Assembly (NCBI RefSeq): GCF_009811555.1
Contig: NZ_BLIN01000005.1
Span: 1,559,501-1,623,500 of the forward strand
DNA from: Streptomyces caniferus
GTDB taxonomy: Bacteria > Actinomycetota > Actinomycetes > Streptomycetales > Streptomycetaceae
Reading direction: 5' to 3'
DNA: 64,000 nt
Positions 25,483 through 35,309 of this stretch are shown one piece after another. Both the position numbers and the translations under genes were made by a program. Positions within the stretch are counted from its first letter, which is position 1; each line of letters opens with the position of its first letter. The notes under the pieces were generated by a model, which was not told where the DNA came from, did not search any database, and saw nothing but the letters and a program-made list of their open reading frames with translations.

Positions 25483-27378
25483 ATGGATGTCGGCACGCAG
25501 GGTTCGCCCGCCCCGGCAGAGCTCGCCTGGCTGCGCGCGGTCGACGCCTACACCGTGGGCGCCTATCCGCAGGCGGAAGAGGAGTTCCGGGCCGCGGTAC
25601 GGCTCGATCCCTCGATGGCCGACGCCTGGCTCGGCCTGCACGCGCTGCGCGCCGACACCTCCATCGCGCTGCTGCGGATGCACCGGCACCGCGACCGCTT
25701 CGGCGAGATGCGCGCCCGCCACCGACGCACCCTCAACTCCTGGTACTGGCTCGGGTGGTGGGTGCAGCCGGTGCTGGAGACCGGCCGCGACCTGCTGCTC
25801 GCCCATGCCTCCCACTGGCTCGACGGCCGCCATGTGGCCGAGCTGGACCAGGCGCTGGCCGGCTGCCCGCCGGTCGACACCGACCCCCAGGTGCGCTTTC
25901 TGCACGCCTGCCGCGCCTACCTCGTCAAGGACTGGGACCAGCTCGTACGGCACACCGAGCCGCTGCTCGGCGATCCGGTGCTGGGCATCGAGGCGGGGCT
26001 GTTCGGCGGAATGGCGCGGGTGCGGCTGGAGACGTACGGACAGGCCGAGCCGCTGCTGTCGGCCGCGTTGATGCGCTGCCGCAGTGAGCAGCCGCAGCGC
26101 AAGGAGCTGCGCTACTGGCTCGCCCGCGCCCACGAGGGCACCGGCCGCAGCGCCGCGGCGCTGCCCCTCTACCGCGCGGTGCACCGCGTCGACCCGGCGT
26201 TCATGGACACCGCGGCGCGGCTCGCCGCCATCGCGGAAGGGGACGGCCTGGACGAGGGCGCCGACCTCGCCACGGTCTCCGCATCCGGCCTCGGCCAGGA
26301 GGCGGGCGGCGATCTGGCCCCGCTCGATCCGGTCGACGGCCGTGAGCTGCTGGTGACCGGCGAGGCGGACGGGCCGGACGGGGAGGTCGGTGGCGTCCCG
26401 GCCGGGAGCGATGCCGCGGCCCGGGTCAAGGCGACCCCACCGGTGCCGCGCGGAGCCGAGCGGCTGCCCGCCGGGCCGGCCGATCCGGTGCTCCTGGAGA
26501 AGGCCCTGGCGGAGCTGGAGCGGATGGTCGGCATGGAGCCGGTCAAACGGCAGGTGCGCGCACTGTCGGCGCAGCTGCGGATGGCCCGGCTGCGGGCGAG
26601 CCAGGGACTGCCGGTGCAGCCGCCGAAACGACACTTCGTCTTCTCCGGTCCGTCCGGCACCGGCAAGACGACCGTGGCGCGGATACTCGGGCGGGTCTTC
26701 TACGCCCTGGGGCTGTTGGGCGGTGACCATCTCGTGGAAGCCCAACGGTCCGATCTCGTCGGCGAGTTCCTCGGCCAGACCGCGGTCAAGGCCAATGAGC
26801 TGATCGACTCGGCGCTGGGCGGAGTGCTCTTCGTCGACGAGGCGTACAGCCTGTCCAACTCCGGCTACAGCAAGGGCGACGCGTACGGCGACGAGGCGCT
26901 GCAGGTGCTGCTCAAGCGCGCCGAGGACAACCGCGACCGGCTCGTGGTCATCCTGGCCGGCTACCCGGAGGGCATGGACCGGCTGCTGGCCGCCAACCCC
27001 GGTCTGTCCTCCCGCTTCACCAGTCGCGTCGACTTCCCCAGCTACCGGCCGCTGGAGCTGACCGCGATCGGCGAGGTGCTGGCCGCCGAGAACGGCGACC
27101 GCTGGGACGAGGAGTCCCGCGACGAGCTGTGCAGCATCAGCGGCCACGTCGTCGACCAGGGCTGGATCGACGAACTGGGCAACGGCCGCTTCCTGCGCAC
27201 CCTCTACGAGAAGAGCTGCGCCTACCGCGACCTGCGGCTCTCCACCTGGCGCTGCACCCCCACCCGCGACGACCTCGCCACCCTCCGGCTGCCCGACCTC
27301 ATGCAGGCCTACGGCGAGGTCCTCTCCGGCCGCGGCCCGGACGTCCAGGGGCCGCCGCCGAAGGGGCTGGATCTCTAG
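25483..27378 (+). CDS. CbxX/CfxQ (EccA-like) AAA+ ATPase with TPR N-terminus
   Basis: The protein has 631 residues from ATG 25483; GTG 25468 is an in-frame alternative. Residues ~1-270 are TPR-like (AYPQAEEEFRAAVRLDPSMA). A low-complexity linker follows. The AAA+ domain has Walker A FSGPSGTGKTTVAR, Walker B GGVLFVDEAYSL, and the sensor region VVILAGYPEGMDRL. The pore-loop region is close to CbxX/CfxQ and type VII secretion EccA proteins. No other type VII secretion genes are visible nearby, so a role as a general remodelling ATPase is safer. Confidence 0.88.
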   Translation: MDVGTQGSPAPAELAWLRAVDAYTVGAYPQAEEEFRAAVRLDPSMADAWLGLHALRADTSIALLRMHRHRDRFGEMRARHRRTLNSWYWLGWWVQPVLETGRDLLLAHASHWLDGRHVAELDQALAGCPPVDTDPQVRFLHACRAYLVKDWDQLVRHTEPLLGDPVLGIEAGLFGGMARVRLETYGQAEPLLSAALMRCRSEQPQRKELRYWLARAHEGTGRSAAALPLYRAVHRVDPAFMDTAARLAAIAEGDGLDEGADLATVSASGLGQEAGGDLAPLDPVDGRELLVTGEADGPDGEVGGVPAGSDAAARVKATPPVPRGAERLPAGPADPVLLEKALAELERMVGMEPVKRQVRALSAQLRMARLRASQGLPVQPPKRHFVFSGPSGTGKTTVARILGRVFYALGLLGGDHLVEAQRSDLVGEFLGQTAVKANELIDSALGGVLFVDEAYSLSNSGYSKGDAYGDEALQVLLKRAEDNRDRLVVILAGYPEGMDRLLAANPGLSSRFTSRVDFPSYRPLELTAIGEVLAAENGDRWDEESRDELCSISGHVVDQGWIDELGNGRFLRTLYEKSCAYRDLRLSTWRCTPTRDDLATLRLPDLMQAYGEVLSGRGPDVQGPPPKGLDL

Positions 27379-27558
27379 GCACACCGTTTGGGGCCGGGCC
27401 GGCCGGTCAGGCAACCGCCTCGGGACCACTCCGCGAGCCGCGGCCCCTCTTCCGACGGTGCGGCTCTCTTCGAAGGATCCGCGGCGGGGTGGCCAGTCCC
27501 CGGAACGACCCTGCGGGCGCGGCGGGAACGGATGGAGACGCATGTTCCCGTGACCGAC

Positions 27559-27591
27559 GTTGGTGCCCCCGGATGCGGCAGGGGCACCAAC
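27559..27591. terminator. Bidirectional hairpin terminator
   Basis: GTTGGTGCCCC at 27559-27569 and GGGGCACCAAC at 27581-27591 form a perfect 11-bp stem between the convergent AAA+ and CNNM genes. Confidence 0.7.
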
Positions 27592-27639
27592 GGAACCTTG
27601 GTGTGCGAGGGCCGCCATGGGCCCGGGCCCCCGCCTCGC

Positions 27640-28797
27640 TCAGCGCGCCATGGCTCGGCCCTCGGCCGGGAGCGGTGCCTCCTCGCGGGGCTCGCTGACC
27701 CGTTCGGCCGGAGCCCGGTCGCCCGCGGTCCGGTCGCCCCGGGCACGGTGGCCCCGGGCGGCGGGGGCGCGGCGGTGGGCCGGGTCGCGGACCTCGCCGA
27801 CCAGCATCTCCAGGACGTCCTCCAGGGCGACCAGGCCGAGCACCCGGCCGGTCGCGTCGGCGACCGCCGCCAGATGGGAGGCGGCCCGGCGCATCGCCGT
27901 GAGGGCGTCGTCCAGGGGCAGCTCGGCGCGGAGCGTGGTCATCGGGTGCCAGATGCGCTGGGGCACCGCACGGTCGCGTTCCTCCAGGTCGAGGACGTCC
28001 TTGACGTGCAGATAGCCCATGTACGCGCCGCCGGGCGCACACACCGGGAAGCGGGAGTAGCCGGTCCGTACGGTCAGCTCCTCCACCTGGCGGGGCGTCA
28101 CGGTCGGTTCGACGGTGACCAGTCCCGCCCGGTCGAGGAGGACGTCCGTGACGGGCCGGCTGCCCAGTTCCAGCACGTCGGAGAGCTGTTCCTGCTCGGC
28201 CGGGTCGAGCAGACCCGCCTGCACCGAGTCCTCGACGAGATGGGTCAGCTGCTCACTGGTGAAGACCGCCTCCACCTCGTCCTTCGGCTCCACGCGGAAG
28301 AGCCGCAGCACCCCGTGGGCGCAGGCGCCGAGCAGCGCGGTGACCGGGCGGCACAGCCGGGCGAAGGCGACGAGGCCGGGGCTGAACCACAGGGCGGTCT
28401 TCTCAGGTGCGGCCATCGCGAGGTTCTTGGGGACCATCTCGCCGATGACGAGGTGGAGGAAGACCACCAGCGCCAGGGCGATCACGTAGCCGAGCGGGTG
28501 GACCAGCGCCGCGGGGAGCCGGACGGCCTCGAAGACCGGCTCCAGGAGGTGGGCGACGGTGGGCTCGGCGACCGCACCGAGCGTCAGGGAGCAGACGGTG
28601 ATGCCGAACTGGGCAGCGGCCATCATCTGCGGGAGGTTCTCCAGGCCGTGCAGCACCTGCCGGGCCCGGGAGGAGCCTTCGGTCGCCAGCGGTTCGATCT
28701 GGCTGCGGCGTACCGAGACCAGGGCGAACTCGGCGCCGACGAAGAAACCGTTGGCGAGGACGAGCAGGACCGCGAAGAGCAGTTGGACCAGTGTCAT
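27640..28797 (-). CDS. CNNM/CorC (hemolysin-C) membrane protein, shorter paralogue
   Basis: The protein has 385 residues. The N-terminal DUF21 transmembrane domain begins VQLLFAVLLVLANGFFVGAE, with FLHLVIGEMVPKNLAM in the last helix. A CBS-pair domain follows (SRFPVCAPGGAYMGYLHVKD, then ALEDVLEMLVGEV). The C-terminal CorC/HlyC domain is absent and replaced by an Arg/Ala-rich tail. Family members are linked to magnesium or other divalent-ion export. It overlaps the upstream paralogue by four bases, forming a two-gene operon whose products may hetero-dimerise. Confidence 0.88.
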   Translation of the reverse strand: MTLVQLLFAVLLVLANGFFVGAEFALVSVRRSQIEPLATEGSSRARQVLHGLENLPQMMAAAQFGITVCSLTLGAVAEPTVAHLLEPVFEAVRLPAALVHPLGYVIALALVVFLHLVIGEMVPKNLAMAAPEKTALWFSPGLVAFARLCRPVTALLGACAHGVLRLFRVEPKDEVEAVFTSEQLTHLVEDSVQAGLLDPAEQEQLSDVLELGSRPVTDVLLDRAGLVTVEPTVTPRQVEELTVRTGYSRFPVCAPGGAYMGYLHVKDVLDLEERDRAVPQRIWHPMTTLRAELPLDDALTAMRRAASHLAAVADATGRVLGLVALEDVLEMLVGEVRDPAHRRAPAARGHRARGDRTAGDRAPAERVSEPREEAPLPAEGRAMAR

Positions 28798-30170
28798 CGG
28801 GCCACCTCCGCGCTCATCACGACGGCGGCCTCACGGGGTGCCTCGGAGGCGGCGGGCACCGTGACGGTGGCGGTCCGGACGAGCCTTATCCGCTCGGCGC
28901 GGTGGTGCGACACCAGTCGCACCCGCAGCCGCCAGCCGTCGAGTTCCGCGATGTCGCCGGGGGCCGGGATCCGGCCGAGTATGTGTGCCACCAGTCCTGC
29001 CACCGTTTCGTACGGTCCTTCCGGGGCCTCCAGGCCGATCCGCCGCAGGGTGTCCACCCGGCAGCCGCCGTCGGCGTCCCAGGCGGGCCGGCCCTCCTCG
29101 GGCGGGGCCTGGCCGAGTTCGGGCAGGTCCACCCCGTCGTGCTCGTCGCGGACCTCGCCGACGAGCTCCTCGATGATGTCCTCCAGGGTGACCACACCGG
29201 CCGTGCCGCCGTACTCGTCGACGACCACCGCTATCGGCTGTTCGCTGCGCAGCCGCTCCAGCAGCGCCTGCACCGGCAGGGTCTCGGGCACCAGCAGCGG
29301 CGGTACCGCGATCCGCCCCGCCGGGATGCGCAGCCGGTCGTGCGCCGGGACGGCCAGCGCGTCCTTGAGGTGCACCATGCCGACGACCTCGTCGAGACGG
29401 GTGTGGTAGACGGGGAAGCGGGAGAGTCCGGTGGCGCGGGTCAGGTTCACCACGTCCGCGGCGGTCGCGGACGCCTGCAGGGCACTCACCCGTACGCGCG
29501 GCGTCATGACGTTCTCCGCGGTCAGGTCGCCCAGCGAGAGGGTGCGGACGAACAGGTCCGCGGTGTCCTGCTCCAGGGCGCCCGCGCGGGCGGAGTGCCG
29601 GGCGAGCGAGACCAGTTCGCCGGGCGTGCGGGCGGAGGCCAGCTCATCGGTCGGCTCCACCCCCAGGGCGCGCACCAGCCGGTTCGCGACGGTGTTCAGC
29701 AGGGTGATCACCGGGCGGAAGAAGCGGGAGAAGGCGCGCTGGGGACCGGCGACCACACGGGCGACGGGCAGCGGCTTGGAGACCGCCCAGTTCTTCGGCA
29801 CCAGCTCGCCGACGACCATCTGGACCGCGGAGGCCAGCAGCATGCCGAGGACGACGGCGGTGCCGGGGACCGCGCCCGTGGGCAGGCCGGTGGCGGCCAG
29901 CGGGCCGGACAGCAGCTCGGCCAGCGCCGGCTCGGCGAGCATACCGACCACCAAGGAGGTGATCGTGATGCCCAGTTGGGTGCCGGACAGCTGGAAGGAG
30001 AGTTCCCGCAGGGCGGAGACGACGGTGTGGGCGCGGCGGTCGCCGTCGGCCACGGCCCGTTCGGCGTCCGCCTTCTCGACGGTGACGAGTCCGAACTCGG
30101 CAGCGACGAAGAAACCGTTGGCCAGGATCAGGACGAGAGCCGCGACGAGCAGCAGCAGGGGGCCGGTCAT
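28794..30170 (-). CDS. CNNM/CorC (hemolysin-C) membrane protein, full-length paralogue
   Basis: The protein has 458 residues. It has the DUF21 membrane domain (LLLLVAALVLILANGFFVAA), a CBS pair (SRFPVYHTRLDEVVGMVHLK, then GVVTLEDIIEELVGEVRDE), and a complete C-terminal CorC/HlyC domain with VAGLVAHILGRIPAPGD. It is the first gene of the pair and probably the regulated ion-transport subunit. Confidence 0.9.
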   Translation of the reverse strand: MTGPLLLLVAALVLILANGFFVAAEFGLVTVEKADAERAVADGDRRAHTVVSALRELSFQLSGTQLGITITSLVVGMLAEPALAELLSGPLAATGLPTGAVPGTAVVLGMLLASAVQMVVGELVPKNWAVSKPLPVARVVAGPQRAFSRFFRPVITLLNTVANRLVRALGVEPTDELASARTPGELVSLARHSARAGALEQDTADLFVRTLSLGDLTAENVMTPRVRVSALQASATAADVVNLTRATGLSRFPVYHTRLDEVVGMVHLKDALAVPAHDRLRIPAGRIAVPPLLVPETLPVQALLERLRSEQPIAVVVDEYGGTAGVVTLEDIIEELVGEVRDEHDGVDLPELGQAPPEEGRPAWDADGGCRVDTLRRIGLEAPEGPYETVAGLVAHILGRIPAPGDIAELDGWRLRVRLVSHHRAERIRLVRTATVTVPAASEAPREAAVVMSAEVAR

Positions 30171-30344
30171 GCCGCCGCCTCCGTGGTGTGCGGGGGTCGG
30201 GGAGGGGCGGCGCAGGTACTACAGGACGATCCGTCCATTGCCGGAGGGAGTCACTCCTCGGGTCGGGGTTGGCCCACTGAGGGGCAGGGCGCAGGGTGCG
30301 CCCCGGAGAACAGAGTAAACAGCGGGAGCCTGATTAGGGCAGGC

Positions 30345-30797
30345 TCAACCGGCCGTGTGGTCGAGCGCACCGTGCTTCTCGGTGAGATCGCGCAGCGCGC
30401 GGGCGTCCCGGACGGCCTGGTCCTTGGCGATACCGGGCTGGATGCCCATGGCCGGCAGGCTGGTGCCGTCGGCGAGGTCGAGGTGGACCCAGGGGTCGCC
30501 TTCGCGGAGGTTGACGCGCAGGACCTGGGCCCAGGCGAGTTCACGCCGGGTGGTGAGGTTGACCACCGTGACGCCCTCCTGCCGCGCCACGACCTTGGGG
30601 CGGCCGAGCAGCAGGAGGACGGCGAGCACCAGCAGCCCGGTGACGACGAAGCTGAGCCGCTCGCCGCCGCCCAGCTTCGGCAGCAGCAGCGCGATCACGG
30701 TGAGGGCGGCGAGCTGGGCGGTGCCGACGGCGTACAGGACGACCCGGGTGCGGGTCGGCCGGAACGTCACCGGGAGGCTGGGCAGGGGCGCGGACAC
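30345..30797 (-). CDS. PH-domain-containing small membrane protein
   Basis: The protein has 150 residues. Two hydrophobic segments (VVLYAVGTAQLAALTVIALL and FVVTGLLVLAVLLLLG) precede a small bacterial PH-like domain (EGVTVVNLTTRRELAWAQVL, then DPWVHLDLADG). The function is unknown. It lies just downstream of hisG on the same strand and may be co-transcribed with it. Confidence 0.8.
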   Translation of the reverse strand: MSAPLPSLPVTFRPTRTRVVLYAVGTAQLAALTVIALLLPKLGGGERLSFVVTGLLVLAVLLLLGRPKVVARQEGVTVVNLTTRRELAWAQVLRVNLREGDPWVHLDLADGTSLPAMGIQPGIAKDQAVRDARALRDLTEKHGALDHTAG

Positions 30798-30851
30798 GTC
30801 GTCGGGTCTTCCGTCGTGGGTGCAGCGGTGGGTACGGGGGGCGGGCGCGGG

Positions 30852-31700
30852 TCAGAGCCGGCAGGCGTGGATGCCGGTGGTCAGGATCGCGCGGGCGCCG
30901 AGGTCGTAGAGCTCGTCCATGATGCGCTGGGCGTCCTTGGACGGGACCATCGAGCGGACCGCGACCCAGCCCTCGTGGTGCAGCGGGGAGACGGTGGGCG
31001 ACTCCAGGCCGGGGGTGAGGCCGACGGCCTTCTCGACGTGCTCGACCCGGATGTCGTAGTCCATCATCACGTACCGCCGGGCCACCAGGACGCCCTGCAT
31101 CCGGCGCAGGAACTGGCGCACCTTCGGGTCGTCGTCCGGCGCGCCGGTGCCGCGGATGACCACGGCCTCGGACTTCAGGATCGGCTCGCCGATGATCTCC
31201 AGCCCGGCGTTGCGCAGGGTGGTGCCGGTCTCCACGACGTCCGCGATGATCTCGGCGACGCCGAGCTGGATGGCGGTCTCCACCGCGCCGTCGAGGTGGA
31301 CGACGGAGGCGTCCACGCCGTTGTCGGCGAGGTGCTGCCGGACCAGGCCGGAGAACGAGGTGGCGATCGTCATGCCGCCGAACTCGGTGACGTCCTTGGC
31401 GGTACCCGGGCGGGTGGCGTAGCGGAACGTCGAGCCGGCGAAGCCGAGCTGGAGGATCTCCTCGGCCGGCGAGCCGGAGTCCAGCAGCAGGTCACGGCCG
31501 GTGATGCCGATGTCGAGCTTGCCGGAGCCGACGTAGACCGCGATGTCGCGCGGGCGCAGGAAGAAGAACTCGACCTCGTTCCCGGCGTCGACGAGGACCA
31601 GTTCCCTGCGGTCCTTGCGCTGGCGGTAGCCGGCCTCATGGAGCATCGCCGACGCAGGCTCGGACAGTGAACCCTTGTTGGGGACAGCGATGCGCAGCAT
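30852..31700 (-). CDS. hisG: ATP phosphoribosyltransferase
   Basis: The protein has 282 residues from ATG 31700, beginning MLRIAVPNKGSLSEPA. It has GKLDIGITGRDLL, the phosphate-binding region ADVVETGTTLRNAGL, and a C-terminal regulatory domain with PTVSPLHHEGWVAV that binds histidine in long-form HisG. It catalyses the first step of histidine synthesis, joining ATP and PRPP. It follows hisE, which performs the next step. Confidence 0.95.
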   Translation of the reverse strand: MLRIAVPNKGSLSEPASAMLHEAGYRQRKDRRELVLVDAGNEVEFFFLRPRDIAVYVGSGKLDIGITGRDLLLDSGSPAEEILQLGFAGSTFRYATRPGTAKDVTEFGGMTIATSFSGLVRQHLADNGVDASVVHLDGAVETAIQLGVAEIIADVVETGTTLRNAGLEIIGEPILKSEAVVIRGTGAPDDDPKVRQFLRRMQGVLVARRYVMMDYDIRVEHVEKAVGLTPGLESPTVSPLHHEGWVAVRSMVPSKDAQRIMDELYDLGARAILTTGIHACRL

Positions 31701-31753
31701 GAGAGCGAGTTCCTTTGCACTGAGGGGTGTTGCGGCGGGTGCGGGGTGAGGGA

Positions 31754-32026
31754 TCAGAGGTGGGCGTAGACGTCGTCGAGCGAGATGCCCTTGGCCACCA
31801 TCATGACCTGGAGGTGGTAGAGGAGCTGGGAGATCTCCTCGGCGGCGGCCTCGTCGGACTCGTACTCGGCGGCCATCCACACCTCGGCGGCCTCCTCGAC
31901 GACCTTCTTGCCGATCGTATGGACACCGGCCTGCACGAGTTCGGCGGTGCGGGAGGTGGCGGGGTCGCCCGTGGCGGCCTTCTGCTGGAGCTCGGAGAAG
32001 AGCTCCTCGAACGTCTTCTTGGACAT
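31754..32026 (-). CDS. hisE: Phosphoribosyl-ATP pyrophosphatase
   Basis: The protein has 90 residues from ATG 32026, beginning [16 protein letters not shown]. It has the all-alpha NTP-pyrophosphatase motif [18 protein letters not shown] and the following [14 protein letters not shown]. It removes pyrophosphate from phosphoribosyl-ATP, the second histidine step. It sits 53 bases upstream of hisG and 81 bases downstream of ribH. An upstream in-frame GTG would add four residues. Confidence 0.95.
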   Translation of the reverse strand: MSKKTFEELFSELQQKAATGDPATSRTAELVQAGVHTIGKKVVEEAAEVWMAAEYESDEAAAEEISQLLYHLQVMMVAKGISLDDVYAHL

Positions 32027-32107
32027 GATGGTGACCACCCTACGCGGTGATGTCGCTCCGGCGCGCAGCGCCTCGGCCGATGGACGGCGGTGGGTGACGG
32101 CGGGCGA

Positions 32108-32593
32108 TCAGCGCCAGGGCTCGGACACGGTGCGCAGGGTCGCGGCGGTGGCGACGGCGGCGGTGACCGCTTCGTGGCCCTTGTCCTCGGTGGACCCCTC
32201 GAGGCCGGCGCGGTCGAGCGCCTGCTGCTCGGTGTCGCAGGTCAGCACGCCGAAGCCGACCGGTACGCCGGTGTCCACCGACACCTGGGTCAGGCCCTGG
32301 GTGACGCCCTGGCAGACGTAGTCGAAGTGCGGGGTGCCGCCCTTGATGACCACGCCGAGGGCGACCACTGCGTCGTAGCCGCGGCCGGCCAGCACCTTGG
32401 CGACGACCGGCAGCTCGAAGGCGCCGGGGACCCGCAGCAGGGTGGGCTCGTCGATGCCGAGCTCGGTCAGGGCGCGCAGTGCGCCGTCCACGAGGCCGTT
32501 CATGACCTGTTCGTGCCATTGTGCCGCGATGACGGCCACCCGCAGGTCGCCACAGTTCTTCACGGTCAGTTCGGGTGCGCCCTTGCCGCTCAC
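32108..32593 (-). CDS. ribH: 6,7-dimethyl-8-ribityllumazine synthase
   Basis: The protein has 161 residues from GTG 32593 with GAGGAG upstream. It has [20 protein letters not shown], the substrate-binding [14 protein letters not shown] with the catalytic His, and [12 protein letters not shown]. It condenses the DHBP four-carbon unit with the ribityl-aminopyrimidine to make the riboflavin precursor. It is the last gene of the FMN-riboswitch operon. Confidence 0.95.
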   Translation of the reverse strand: MSGKGAPELTVKNCGDLRVAVIAAQWHEQVMNGLVDGALRALTELGIDEPTLLRVPGAFELPVVAKVLAGRGYDAVVALGVVIKGGTPHFDYVCQGVTQGLTQVSVDTGVPVGFGVLTCDTEQQALDRAGLEGSTEDKGHEAVTAAVATAATLRTVSEPWR

Positions 32594-32655
32594 GGTTCTC
32601 CTCTTACGGGTGATGGTGCTGGTCGTACGGGTGGTGGTGACGTGGTGCCGGGTGG

Positions 32656-34029
32656 CTACTGGTTGTCGCAGGTGGTGGCGGTAACAGGGGGCGTGGCGTC
32701 GGCCGCTTGCGCCATTGGGGCCTCCCCTGCTCGAGCGCGTTCGAGAGCTGGGGGAACGTTGCTCGCGGCCGGGTCCAGCCAGGGCAGGTCGTGCCCCATC
32801 CGGTCCCGCTTGGTCCGCAGGTACCGCAGGTTGTGTTCGCCGGCCTTGACGGGCATCGGCTCCCGGCCGGTGACCCGCAGGCCGTACCGCACCAGGGCGG
32901 AGGTCTTCTCGGGGTTGTTGGTCATCAGGCGCAGCGAGCGCACGCCGAGGTCCTGGAGCATCTGCGCGCCCGCCGCGTAGTCGCGGGAGTCGGCGGGCAG
33001 GCCCAGTTCGAGGTTGGCGTCGAGGGTGTCGCGGCCGCGCTCCTGGAGTTCGTAGGCGCGCAGCTTGGACAGCAGCCCGATGCCGCGTCCCTCGTGGCCG
33101 CGGAGGTAGATCACCACGCCCCGGCCGGCCTCGGCGATCCGCTGCAGCGAGGCCTCCAGCTGGGGGCCGCAGTCGCAGCGCAGCGAGTGGAAGATGTCCC
33201 CGGTCAGGCACTCGGAGTGGACCCTGACCAGGACGTCCTCACCGTCGCCGAGCTCGCCCGCGACGAGCGCGATGTGCTCGACGCCGTCGACGGTGGAGCG
33301 GTAGCCGTACGCGGTGAACTCGCCGTGGGCGGTGGGCAGCCGGGTCTCGGCCTCGCGGCGGACGGTGGGCTCGGAGGACTGCCGGTAGGCGACCAGGTCC
33401 TCGATGGAGATGATCGACAGGCCGTGCTTACGGGCGAACGGCACCAGCTCCGGCAGCCGCAGCATCGTGCCGTCCTCGCCCGCGATCTCCACGATGGCGG
33501 CGGCCGGGCGCAGTCCGGCCAGCCGGGCGAGGTCGACGCCGGCCTCGGTGTGGCCGTTGCGGACCAGTACCCCGCCGGGCCGGGCGCGCAGCGGGAAGAT
33601 GTGGCCGGGCCGGACGAAGTCGCCGGCGACGGACTCGCCGGAGGCCAGCAGCCGCAGGGTGGTGGCACGGTCGGCCGCGGAGATGCCGGTGCTGACGCCG
33701 TGCGCGGCGGTGGCGTCGACGGAGACCGTGAAGGCGGTCTGCATCGACTCGGTGTTGTGCTCGACCATCTGCGGGAGTTCGAGCCGGTCCAGCTCCGTGC
33801 CCTCCATGGGGGCGCAGATCAGTCCGCGGCATTCGCTCATCATGAAGGCGACGATCTCGGGGGTGGCCTTCTCCGCGGCGAGAACGAGGTCGCCCTCGTT
33901 CTCGCGGTTCTCGTCGTCCACGACGACGACGGGGCGGCCGGCGGCGATATCGGCGATGGCCTGCTCGACGGGGTCGAGCGCCAGGGCCTCGGCGTCCTCG
34001 GTGTCGTACCAGCTCTGCAGTGCGGTCAT
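32656..34029 (-). CDS. ribBA: Bifunctional DHBP synthase / GTP cyclohydrolase II
   Basis: The protein has 457 residues from ATG 34029. The N-terminal DHBP synthase has [20 protein letters not shown] (metal and catalytic acidic residues) and [11 protein letters not shown]. The C-terminal GTP cyclohydrolase II has the zinc-binding [18 protein letters not shown] and [13 protein letters not shown] tail of ~40 residues after LPWLDPAAS is rich in Ala and Pro. Together the two activities start both branches of riboflavin synthesis. It overlaps ribM by four bases. Confidence 0.95.
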   Translation of the reverse strand: MTALQSWYDTEDAEALALDPVEQAIADIAAGRPVVVVDDENRENEGDLVLAAEKATPEIVAFMMSECRGLICAPMEGTELDRLELPQMVEHNTESMQTAFTVSVDATAAHGVSTGISAADRATTLRLLASGESVAGDFVRPGHIFPLRARPGGVLVRNGHTEAGVDLARLAGLRPAAAIVEIAGEDGTMLRLPELVPFARKHGLSIISIEDLVAYRQSSEPTVRREAETRLPTAHGEFTAYGYRSTVDGVEHIALVAGELGDGEDVLVRVHSECLTGDIFHSLRCDCGPQLEASLQRIAEAGRGVVIYLRGHEGRGIGLLSKLRAYELQERGRDTLDANLELGLPADSRDYAAGAQMLQDLGVRSLRLMTNNPEKTSALVRYGLRVTGREPMPVKAGEHNLRYLRTKRDRMGHDLPWLDPAASNVPPALERARAGEAPMAQAADATPPVTATTCDNQ

Positions 34030-34679
34030 GCCGCTGCTCCTTCCAGGACGGTGCGTTCGGCGGCGCGCGAGCGCAGCCACCAGTCGCGCATGCCCCACAC
34101 GACGAGGGCGAGATAGACGACGTAGACGAGGCCGGAGAAGGCGAGGCCGCTGCTGAAGGCGAGCGGGACGCCGACGATGTCGACCAGCAGCCAGGCGAAC
34201 CAGAACTCGACCAGTCCGCGGGCCTGGGCGACCATCGCGGCGAGCGTGCCGACGAAGATGTAGGCGTCCGGCCAGGGGTTCCAGGACAGCTGCGGGAGCA
34301 GGGTGAACAGGGTGCCGACGGCGGCCGTGCCCACGGCGGTGCCGCCCAGCAGCAGGCCGCGCTCGCGCCAGCCGGCGAAGCGTACGGCGATGGAGCCGTC
34401 CTGCGCCTGCTTCCGGCCGCGCTGCCACTGCCGCCAGCCCCACAACGCCACGCCGATGACGAGGAGTTGCTTGCCGACGCCGCCGCTGAGGTGGGCGGAG
34501 GCGTAGGCGGCGACGAGGATCACGCCGGAGAGGAACTGGGCGGGCCAGGTCCAGATCGAGCGCCGCCAGCCGAGTGCCAGGGCGGCCAGGCCGATGGAGT
34601 TGCCGATCATGTCCGACCAGATGACGTGCTGGCCGAAGGCCGTGAAGGCCTGGCCGTTCAGCGTGTCCAGGACGCTCAT
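34026..34679 (-). CDS. ribM: PnuC-fold riboflavin transporter (RibM type)
   Basis: The protein has 217 residues with about seven hydrophobic segments. It is a member of the PnuC family by [20 protein letters not shown] and [17 protein letters not shown]. Family members in actinobacterial rib operons (RibM/PnuX) import riboflavin rather than nicotinamide riboside. Its place between ribE and ribBA behind an FMN riboswitch supports that role. Specificity is inferred from context. Confidence 0.8.
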   Translation of the reverse strand: MSVLDTLNGQAFTAFGQHVIWSDMIGNSIGLAALALGWRRSIWTWPAQFLSGVILVAAYASAHLSGGVGKQLLVIGVALWGWRQWQRGRKQAQDGSIAVRFAGWRERGLLLGGTAVGTAAVGTLFTLLPQLSWNPWPDAYIFVGTLAAMVAQARGLVEFWFAWLLVDIVGVPLAFSSGLAFSGLVYVVYLALVVWGMRDWWLRSRAAERTVLEGAAA

Positions 34680-35308
34680 CGGTCCATCTCCTTGATTTCC
34701 GCCAGGTCCCCGGCCTCGGCGGAACGGCCGAGCAGCCGCTCGACGTACTTGGCCAGGACGTCGACCTCGAGGTTGACGGGGTCACCGGCCTTCTTGATGC
34801 CGAGGGTGGTCAGGGCGAGGGTGGTGGGGATGAGGCTGATGGTGAAGTAGTCGGCGGCGGCGTCGACGACGGTGAGGCTGACCCCGTCGACGGTGATGGA
34901 GCCCTTCTCGACGACATAGCGGGAGAGCGCGGCCGGCAGCGCGATCTTGACGATCTCCCAGTGCTCGCCGGGGATGCGCTCGATGAGGGTGCCGGTGCCG
35001 TCGACATGGCCCTGGACGAGGTGTCCGCCCAGCCGCCCGCCGAGCGCCATGGGGCGCTCCAGGTTGATCCGCGAGCCGACGGACAGTGCGCCGAGGCTGG
35101 AGCGGTTCAGGGTCTCGGCCATCACATCGGCGGTGAACTCACCGTCGGCGGTGTCCACGACGGTCAGACAGACTCCGTTGACGGCGATCGAGTCACCGTG
35201 CTTGGCGTCCTCGGTGACGACGGGGCCGCGGAGCCGGAACCGGGAAGCATCACCGAGGTTCTCGACGGCGACGACCTCACCCAGTTCTTCGACGATTCCG
35301 GTGAACAC
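34676..35308 (-). CDS. ribE: Riboflavin synthase alpha chain
   Basis: The protein has 210 residues with two lumazine-binding repeats. The first opens [19 protein letters not shown] and contains [10 protein letters not shown]; the second contains [29 protein letters not shown] joins them. It converts two lumazine molecules to riboflavin. It overlaps ribM by four bases and follows ribD directly. Confidence 0.95.
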   Translation of the reverse strand: MFTGIVEELGEVVAVENLGDASRFRLRGPVVTEDAKHGDSIAVNGVCLTVVDTADGEFTADVMAETLNRSSLGALSVGSRINLERPMALGGRLGGHLVQGHVDGTGTLIERIPGEHWEIVKIALPAALSRYVVEKGSITVDGVSLTVVDAAADYFTISLIPTTLALTTLGIKKAGDPVNLEVDVLAKYVERLLGRSAEAGDLAEIKEMDR

Positions 35309-35309
35309 T

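Noticed and set aside
25312-27618. Long minus-strand open frame opposite the AAA+ gene
   Set aside because: Antisense shadow; the plus strand carries intact Walker motifs.
28791-31670. Very long plus-strand open frame opposite the CNNM, PH and hisG genes
   Set aside because: Gly/Val/Asp/Gln-rich shadow translation of GC-rich genes on the other strand, with no domain and no start signal.
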